Part shown: positions 56,619 to 64,000 of the stretch, in pieces
Layout: each line of letters opens with the position of its first letter
How positions within the stretch are numbered: position 1 is the first letter of the stretch
Assembly: GCF_949987515.2 (NCBI RefSeq)
Contig: NC_082690.1
Span: 104,964,400 to 105,028,399, forward strand
Direction of reading: 5' to 3'
Length of the DNA: 64,000 nucleotides
Source: Delphinus delphis
Lineage: Eukaryota; Chordata; Mammalia; Artiodactyla; Delphinidae
Made by a program: the position numbers and the translations under genes
Notes under the pieces: model-generated
Told to the model about the DNA's origin: nothing
What the model saw: only the letters and a program-made list of their open reading frames with translations
Databases searched by the model: none

Positions 56619-56666
56619 AAAGAACATATGGGGCAAATAGAAAACAAATAGCAAGATGATAGACTT

Positions 56667-57380
56667 TGTTATGGGTTGAATTGTGTCCCCCACCAAAGCA
56701 TATATTGAAATCCTGCACCTCTGAATGTGACTTATTTGGAGACAGGTCTTGTTTTTTTTGTCTTTAAAAATTTATTTTATTTTATTTTTTTGGAGATAGA
56801 ATCTTTGTTGTTGTTGTTTTTTTTAGCTTCATTAAAGATAAGCTCCTTTATTTCATACAGATATACAGATACATATACATATAGATAGATATATAATCTT
56901 TTTTCTGATTTTATTTTCTTTTTATTGAAGTATAGTTGATTTACAATGTTGTGCCAATCTCTGCTGTTATAACAATTTTTTTAATACTAATTACATCTTT
57001 ATTTTAATAAACGCTGTCCTTGGTTATTATATCCTACTTTTCCAAGGAGATAGAGTCTTTACAGAAGTATTATGTTAAAATGAGGTCATTAGGGTAGACC
57101 CTAATCCAATATAACTGGTGTCCTTATAAGAAGAGGAAATTGGGACACAGACGTGTACAGAGAGAAAATGATGTGAAGGCACAGGGAGAAGATGGTTGTC
57201 TGCAAGCCAAAGATTGAGGCCTGGAATAGATCCTTTCCTCATAGCCCTCAGAAGGAACCAACCCTGCCAACACCATAATCTCAGACTTCTTCCTTCCAGA
57301 ACTATGAGTAAATAAATTTCTGTTGTTTAAGCCACCCAGTCCATGGTACTTTGTTATGGCAGCCCTTGTAAACTAACACA
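56667..57380 (+). mobile_element. MaLR-type LTR (MLT1/MST-like), solo, interrupted
   Basis: The element begins TGTTATGGGTTGAATTGTGT and ends AGCCCTTGTAAACTAACACA (TG...CA ends). It is flanked by the 5-bp duplication GACTT at 56662-56666 and 57381-57385. A polyadenylation-type ATAAATTTCTGTTGTTTAAG lies near the 3' end. It is a solo LTR; no internal retroviral sequence is present. About 300 bp of later insertion separates its halves (56751-57045). Confidence 0.88.
56751..57045 (-). mobile_element. Insertions inside the MaLR LTR
   Basis: The LTR word GGAGA[C/T]AG.TCTT occurs three times (56738-56750, 56792-56805, 57046-57059), separated by a T-rich 40-bp piece and then a 240-bp piece that contains TTATTGAAGTATAGTTGATT, an antisense L1 3'-end phrase. 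The repeated word reads as target-site duplication of two successive insertions. Confidence 0.65.
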
Positions 57381-57473
57381 GACTTAAACCCAACTGTATT
57401 AATAATTCCATTAAATAGAAATGCTCCAATTAAAAAGCAGAGCTTGTCAGAATAAAAAGTCAAAACCCAACTG

Positions 57474-57687
57474 TAGTTGACCCTTGGACAATGCAGGGGT
57501 AAGGGGCACCAACCTTCCCTGCAGTGGAAAATGTGAGTATAACTTTACAGCTGGCCCTCCCTATCCACAGTTCTGCATCAACGGATTCAACCAACTGATG
57601 ATCGTTTAGTACTGTAGTACATATTTATTGAAAAAAAATCCGTGTATAAATGGACCTGCAGTTCAAACCTGTGTTGTTCAACCTGTA
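57474..57687. mobile_element. Tigger-like DNA transposon remnant
   Basis: Left end GTTGACCCTTGGACAATGCA and right end CAAACCTGTGTTGTTCAACC are imperfect inverted repeats matching the ends of Tigger (pogo) elements. A TA lies at each edge, and L1 sequence rejoins across it. Internal sequence is a short deletion derivative without transposase. Confidence 0.75.
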
Positions 57688-58053
57688 TATATCTAAAAGA
57701 GGTATAATTTTAACATATAGACACAATGTAAAAGGATGAAAAAAGATATTCTATGCACATAGAAAGCTGGTATGGCTATATTAATATTGGACAAAGAAAT
57801 GTCACGACAAGGAGAATTAGCAGAGAAAAAGAGAGACATTTCATAATCAAAAAAGGGTCGATTGAGGAAGGAAGATATAATCCTAAATGTATATGCACCC
57901 AATAACAGAGCTACAGAAAATGAAATAAAAGCTGACAGAACTGACAAACCTCTTAGGTAGCCTCATCCACCAGAGGGCAGACAGCAGAAGCAAGAAGAAC
58001 TACAATTCTGCAGCCTGTGGAAGGAAAACCACATTCACAGAAAAACAGACAAA

Positions 58054-58923
58054 ATGAAAAGGCAGAGGACTTTGTACCAGATGAAGGAACAAGATAAAAC
58101 CCCAGAAAAACAACTAAATGAAGTAGAGATAGGCAACCTTCCAGAAAAAGAATTCAGAATAATGATAGTGAAGATGATCCAGGACCTCGGAAAAAGAATG
58201 GAGGCAAAGATCGAGAAGATGCAAGAAATGTTTAACAAAGACCTAGAAGAATTAAAGAACAAACACCTGAAGAATCAAAGAACAAACAAACAGAGATGAA
58301 CAATACAATAACTGAGATGAAATGAAAAATACACTAGAAGGAATCAATAGCAGAATAACTGAGGCAGAAGAATGGATAAGTGACCTGGAAGACAGAATGG
58401 TGGAATTCACTGCTGTGGAACAGAATAAAGAAAAAAGAATGAAAAGAATGAAGACAGCCTAAGAGACCTCTGGGACAACATTAAATGCAACAACATTCAC
58501 ATTATAGGGGTCCCAGAAGGAGAAGAGAGACAGAAAGCACCCGAGAAAATATTTGAAGAGATTATAGTCGAAAATTTCCCGAACGTGGGAAAGGAAATAG
58601 CCACCCAAGTCCAAGAAGAGCAGAGAGTCCCAGGCAGGATAAACCCAAGGAGAAACATGCCAAGACACATAGTAATCAAACTGACAAAAATTAAAGACAA
58701 AGAAAAATTATTGAAAGCAACAAGGGAAAAATGACAAATAACATACAAGGGAACTCCCATAAGGTTAACAGCTGGTTTCTCAGCAGAAACTCTACAAGCC
58801 AGAAGGGAGTGGCATGATATAATTAAAGTGATGAAAGGGAAGAAACTACAACCAAGATTACTCTACCCGGCAAGGATCTCATTCAGATTCGATGGAGAAA
58901 TCAAAAGCTTTACAGACAATCAG
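58054..58923 (+). pseudogene. L1 ORF1 remnant
   Basis: It encoded the RNA-binding chaperone of L1. The first 81 codons are open (MKRQRTLYQMKEQDKTPEKQ...), in a coiled-coil-type region rich in K, E and L, up to a stop at 58297-58299. A small duplicated stretch around AAGAACAAAC (58254-58292) accompanies the break. The remainder continues in other frames to the C-terminal LLYPARISFRFDGEIKSF, where a SINE cuts it. Confidence 0.85.
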
Positions 58924-59150
58924 GGCTTCCCTGGTGGTGCAGTGGTTGAGAGTCCACCTGCCGATGCAGGGGACATGGGTTCGTGCCCTCGTCCGGGAGT
59001 ATCCCACATGCTGCAGAGTGTCTGGGCCCACGAACCATGGCCGCTGAGCCTGCGTGTCCGGAGCCTGTGCTCCACAATGGGAGAGAGGCCACAACAGTGA
59101 GAGGCCCGCGTACCGCAAAAAAAAAAAAAAAAAGAAGAAGAAGAAAAAGA
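58924..59150 (+). mobile_element. CHR-2-type SINE nested at the L1 ORF1/ORF2 junction
   Basis: Sense copy from GGCTTCCCTGGTGGTGCAGT to a poly(A)/AAG tail. No target-site duplication was found, and roughly 100 bp of L1 (ORF1 end and inter-ORF spacer) appear to be missing at the insertion point compared with the usual L1 order. Confidence 0.88.
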
Positions 59151-59159
59151 CCTACAAAA

Positions 59160-62100
59160 ACAAACCCATAACAATTAAGATAAAGGTAATAGGAACATAT
59201 ATATCGATAATTTCCTTAAACGTGAATGGATTAAATACTCCAACCAAAAGACACAGTCTCGCTGAATGGATACAAAAACAAGACCCATGTATATGCTGTC
59301 TACCAGAGACCCACTTCAGACCTAGGGACACATACAGACTGAAAGTGAGGGGATGGAAAAAGATATTCTGTGCAAAAGGTAATCAAAAGAAAACTGGAGT
59401 AACAATACTCATATCAGATAAAATAGACTTTAAAATAAAGAATGTTACAAGAGACAAGGAAGGACACTACATAATAAACAAGGGATCAATCCAAGAAGAA
59501 GATACAACATTATAAATATATATGCACCCAACATAGGAACACCTCAATACATAAGGCAACTGCTAACAGCTATAAAAGAGGAAATCGACAGTAACACAAT
59601 AATACTGGGGGACTTCAACACCTCACTTACACCAATGGACAGATCATCCAGGCAGAAAATTAATAAGGAAACACAAGCTTTAAATGACACAATAGACCAG
59701 ATAGATTTAATTGCTATTTATAAGACATTCCATCCAAAAACAGAAGATTACACTTTCTTCTCAAGTGCACACAGAACATTCTCCAGGATAGATCACATCC
59801 TGGGTCACAAATCAAGCCTCAGTGAATTTAAGAAAATTGAAATCATATCAAGCATCTTTTCCAACCACAACACCATGAGATTAGAAATCAATTACAGGGA
59901 AAAAAAACGTAAAAAACATAAACACATGGAGGCTAAACAATACGTTACTAAATAACCAAGAGATCACTGAAGAAATCAAAGAGGAAATCAAAAAATACCT
60001 AGAGACAAATGACAACAAAAACATGATGATCCAAAACCTATGGGATGCAGCAAAAGCTGTTCTAAGAGGGAAGTTTATAGCAATACAAGCCTACCTCAAG
60101 AAACAAGAAAAATCTCAAATAAACAATCTAACATTACACCTAAAGGAACTAGAGAAAGAAGAACAAAAAAAACCCCAAAGTTAGTAGAAGGAAAGAAATC
60201 ATAAAGATCAGAGCAGAAATAAATGAAATAGAAACAAAGAAAACAATAGCAAAGATCAATGAAACTAAAAGATGGTTCTTTGAGAAGATAAACAAAATTG
60301 ATAAACCTTTAGCCAGACTCATCAAGAAGAAGAGGGAGAGGGCTCAAATCAATAAAATTAGAAATGGAAAAGGAGAAGTTACAATGGACACCACAGAAAT
60401 ACAAAGCATCCTAAGAGACTACTACAAGCAACTCTATGCCAATAAAATGGACAACCTGGAAGAAATGGACAAATTCTTAGAAAGGTATAACCTTCCAAGA
60501 CTGAACCAGGAAGAAATAGAAAATATGAACAGACGAATCACAAGTAATGAAATTGAAACTGTGATTAAAAATCTTCCAACAAACAAAAGTCCAGGACCAG
60601 ATGGCTTCACAGGTGAATTCTATCAAACATTTAGAGAAGAGCTAACACCCATCCTTCTCAAACTCTTCCAAAAAATTGCAGAGGAAGGAACACTCCAAAC
60701 TCATTCTATGAAGCCACCATCACCCTGATACCAAAACAAGACAAAGGTAGTACAAAAAAAGAAAATTACAGACCAATATCACTGATGAATATAGATGCAC
60801 AAATCCTCAACAAAATACTAGCAAACAGAATCCAAAAACACATTAAAAGGATCATACACCACAATCAAGTGGGATTTATCCCAGGGATGCAAGGATTCTT
60901 CAATATATGCAAATCAATCAGTGTGATACACCATATTAACAAATTGAAGAATAAAAACGATACCATCATCTCCATAGATGCAGAGAAAGCTTTTGACAAA
61001 ATTCAACACCCATTTATGATAAAAATCTCTCCAGAGAGTGAGCATAGAGGGAACTTACCTCAACATAATAAAGGCCATATGTGACAAACCCACAGCAAAC
61101 ATCATTCTCAATGGTGAAAAACTGAAAGCATTTCCTCTAAGATCAGGAATAGGGCAAGGATGTCCACTCTCGCCACTATTATTCAACTTGGTTTTGGAAG
61201 TCCTAGCCACGGCAATCAGAAAAGAAAAAGAAATAAAAGGAATACAAATTGCAAAAGAAGAAGTAAAACTGTCACCGTTTGCAGATGACATGATACTATA
61301 CCTAGAGAATCCTAAAGATGCCACCAGAAAAACTACTAGAACTAATCAATGAATCTGGTAAAGTTGCAGGATACAAAATTAATGCATAGAAATCTCTATC
61401 ATTCCTATATACTAACAACGAAAGATCGGAAAGAGAAATTAAGGAAACAATCCCATTCACCCTTGCAACAAAAAGAATAAAATACCTAGGAATAAACCTA
61501 CCTAAGGAGGCAAAAGACCTGTACTCAGAAAACTATAAGACACTGATGAAAGAAATCAAAGATGACACAAACAGATGGAGAGATATACCATGTTCTTGGA
61601 TTGGAAGAATCAATATTGTGAAAATGACTATACTACCCAAAGCAATCTACAGATTCAGTGCAACCCCTATCAAATTACCAGTGGCATTTTTTACAGAACT
61701 AGAACAAAAAATCTTAAAATTTGTATGGAGACACAAAAGACCCCGAATAGCCAAAGCAGTCTTGAGGGAAAAAAAAGGAGCTGAAGGAATCAGACTCCCT
61801 GACTTCAGACTATACTACGAAGTACAGTAATCAAGACAATATGGTACTGGCACAAAAACAGAAATATAGATCAATGGAACAGGATAGAAAGCCCAGAGAT
61901 AAACCCATGCACCTATGGTCAACTAATCTATGACAAAGGAGGCAAGGGTATACAATGGAGAAAAGACAGTCTCTTCAATAAGTGGTGCTGGGAAAACTGG
62001 GCAGCTACATGTAAAAGAATGAAATTAGAACACTCCCTAACATCATACACAAAAATAAACTCAAAATGGATTAGAGACCTAAATGTAAAACCAGACACTA

Positions 62101-63340
62101 TAAAACACTTAGAGGAAAACATAGGAAGAACACTCCTTGACATAAATCACAGCAAGATCTTTTTAGATCCACCTCCTAGAGAAAAGGAAATAAAAACAAA
62201 AATAAACAAATGGGACCTAATGAAACTTCAAAGCGTTTGCAAAGCAAAGGAAACCACAAACAAGACGAAAAGACAACGGTCAGAATGGGAGAAAATATTT
62301 GCAAACGGATCAACGGATAAAGAATTAATCTCCAAAATATATAAACAGCTCATGCAGCTCAATATTAAAAAAATAAACAATCCAATCAAAAAATGGGCAG
62401 AAGGGCTTTCCGGGTGGTGCAGTGGTTAGGAATCCACCTGCCAATGCAGGGGACACGGGTTCAAGCCCTGGTCCAGGAAGATCCCTCATGCCGTGGAGTA
62501 ACTAAGCCCGTGTGCCACAACTACCAAGCCTGCATGCCACAACTACTGAAGCCTGCGTGCCTAGAGCCCGTGCTCCACAACAAGAGAAGCCACCGCAATG
62601 AGAAGCCTGTGCACCGCAACAAAGAGTAGCCCCCGCTCACCACAACTAGAGAAAGCCCTCACACAGCAACAAAGACCCAACGCAGCCAAAAATAATAAAT
62701 AAATAAATAAATTTACTAAAAAAAAAAAAAATGGGCAGAAGACCTAAATAGACATTTCTCCAAAGAAGACATACAGATGGCCAAGAAGCACATGAAAAGC
62801 TGCTCAACATCATTAATTACTAGAGAAATGCAAATCAAAACTACAATGAGGTATCACCTCACACAGATTAGAATGGACATCATCAGAAAATCTACAAACA
62901 ACAAATGCTGGAGAGGGTGTGGAGAAAAGGGAACCCTCTTGCATTGTTGGTGGGAATGTAAATTGATACAGCCACTATGGAGAACAGTATGGAGGTTCCT
63001 TAAAAAACTAAAAATAGAATTACCATATGACCCAGCAATCCCACTACTGGGCATATACCCAAAGAAAACCATAATTCAAAAAGACACATGCACCCCAATG
63101 TTCATTGCAGCACTGTTTACAATAGCCAGGTCATGGAAGCAACCTAAATGCCCATCGACAGATGAATGGATAAAGAAGATGTGGTACATACATACAATGG
63201 AGTATTACTCAGCCATAAAAAGGAACGAAATTGGGTCATTTGTAGAGACGTGGGTAGATCTAGAGACTGTCATACAGAGTGAGGTAAGTCAGAAAGAGAA
63301 AAACAAATATCGTATATTAACGCGTATATGTGGAACCTAG
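59160..63340 (+). pseudogene. L1 ORF2 remnant (endonuclease, reverse transcriptase, Cys-rich end)
   Basis: Fragments in at least three frames align in ORF2 order: endonuclease (LNVNGLNTPTKRHSLAEW, LPETHF at about 59310), reverse transcriptase with FADD active site (TTTGCAGATGAC at 61278-61289), and the C-terminal Cys-rich motif [18 protein letters not shown] from 62906. At least six frameshifts or stops, plus the SINE at 62404-62725, break it. The final stop is at 63338-63340. Confidence 0.92.
62404..62725 (+). mobile_element. CHR-type SINE nested in L1 ORF2
   Basis: Sense copy from GGCTTTCCGGGTGGTGCAGT to a poly(A) tail. The exact 16-bp duplication AAAAAATGGGCAGAAG lies at 62388-62403 and 62726-62741. 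Confidence 0.94.
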
Positions 63341-64000
63341 AAAATGGTACAGATGAACCGGTTTGCAGGGCAGAAATAGAGACACAGATGTAGAGAACAA
63401 ACGTATGGACACCAAGGGGGGAAAGCGGCAGGGGGTGGGGGATGGTGGGATGAATTTGGAGATTGGGATTGACATGTATACACTGATGTGTATAAAATGG
63501 ATGACTAATAAGAACCTGCTGTATAAAAAATAAATAAAATACAATAAAAAGCTGACAGAACTAAAGGGAAAAAACAGACAAATGCACACTTACAGTCAGA
63601 GATTTGAAAACTCCTCTACTGATAATTGGTAGAATATCTAGGCAAAAAAGCGATAAGATTTAGAAAATCAGAAGAATACAATCAACCAACTTGATATAAT
63701 TGACATTAAAAAACTCCACCCCATAATTGCAGAACTTTTTTTTTTCAAGTACACATGTAATATTCACTAAGCTAGATTATATCCTGGGCCATAAGATAAA
63801 TCTCAATAAATTTCAAAAGATTAAAATCTCATAGAATATGCTCTCTAATCACCATGGAATTAAATTAGAAAAAATATATATCTGGAAAATCCACAGATGG
63901 TTAGAAATTAAAGAATGTATTTCTATATAACTAATGAGTCAAAGAAGAAAACAAATGAAATTAGAAAATATATTTTAAGCTGAACAACAATGAAAGCACA

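Larger units (their letters stand above)
57943..63546 (+). mobile_element. 5.6-kb L1 with 16-bp target-site duplication
   Basis: The insertion is bracketed by AAAAGCTGACAGAACT at 57927-57942 and 63547-63562, and the older L1 reads straight through when it is removed. About 110 bp of 5' leader precede ORF1 (ATG 58054), so it is slightly 5'-truncated. ORF1, ORF2 and a short 3' UTR ending TGTATAAAAAATAAATAAAA are all present, each with frameshifts. Two SINEs are nested in it (58924-59150 and 62404-62725). It is not capable of movement. Confidence 0.93.
55560..64000 (+). mobile_element. Old sense L1M split into pieces by later insertions
   Basis: ORF1 end and inter-ORF text (from about 55560; CAGAATTCTATAGCCAATGA) resumes after each later insertion: 56636-56666, 57381-57473, 57688-57942 and 63563-64000. 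The pieces read in the order of the ORF2 endonuclease region and continue past the window's right edge. Frames are heavily damaged. The insertions that split it are listed separately. Confidence 0.8.

Noticed and set aside
60384..61352. Reverse-transcriptase-like frames with FADD as a possible novel RT system
   Set aside because: They are adjacent pieces of one frameshifted L1 ORF2 inside an element with a clear target-site duplication; an ordinary dead LINE.

Overview
This is nuclear genomic DNA of a mammal, almost certainly a whale or dolphin or a close even-toed relative. Three multi-exon genes with GT-AG introns, CpG-island promoters and mammalian repeats (MIR, L2, L1, MER5A, MaLR LTR) are present. 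At least ten tRNA-derived SINE copies of the CHR type, the family shared by cetaceans, hippos and ruminants, are scattered through it. No BovB or Bov-tA element was recognised, which argues against a ruminant. Species assignment is inference.

The three genes lie head to tail on the + strand in the same order as on human 11q13.2: GRK2 (beta-adrenergic receptor kinase 1, ATG 2885 to stop 20723, 21 coding exons, 689 aa), ANKRD13D (24816-36458, 15 coding exons, 599 aa) and SSH3 (37755-44838, 14 coding exons, 648 aa). All three reading frames could be spliced end to end with phase-consistent junctions and no internal stop, so they look intact. GRK2 phosphorylates agonist-occupied G-protein-coupled receptors. 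ANKRD13D is a ubiquitin-interacting-motif protein of ligand-activated receptor internalisation. SSH3 is a slingshot-type phosphatase of the cofilin/actin pathway.

Layout: 1-2440 is the upstream flank, with one SINE and a degenerate GGTCTGGGGTC-rich tract running into the GRK2 CpG island (about 2440-3130). GRK2 intron 1 is about 10 kb. The GRK2 3' UTR ends near 21.86 kb. The 21.87-24.15 kb interval is gene-free, and the ANKRD13D CpG island is at about 24.15-24.95 kb. ANKRD13D intron 6 (5.7 kb) is filled by antisense L1 DNA carrying nested SINEs. A short spacer with a CpG-rich promoter precedes SSH3.

Beyond SSH3 (45-64 kb) no known protein-coding gene was recognised. A second CpG island at about 48.2-49.0 kb carries ETS, NRF1, YY1 and RFX X-box-like motifs and a possible first exon with a perfect splice donor; it is the best candidate for an undescribed transcript. 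From 54 kb the DNA is a stack of transposons. One old sense L1 is split by a SINE, a MaLR LTR, a Tigger-like element and a 5.6-kb L1 that itself hosts two SINEs, and several insertions keep their target-site duplications.

I found no CRISPR, phage, toxin-antitoxin or other prokaryotic-type system, and nothing that amounts to a wholly new biological system. The items most worth checking are the orphan bidirectional CpG island, the GC-AG intron, the GRK2 uORF and the nested transposon record.
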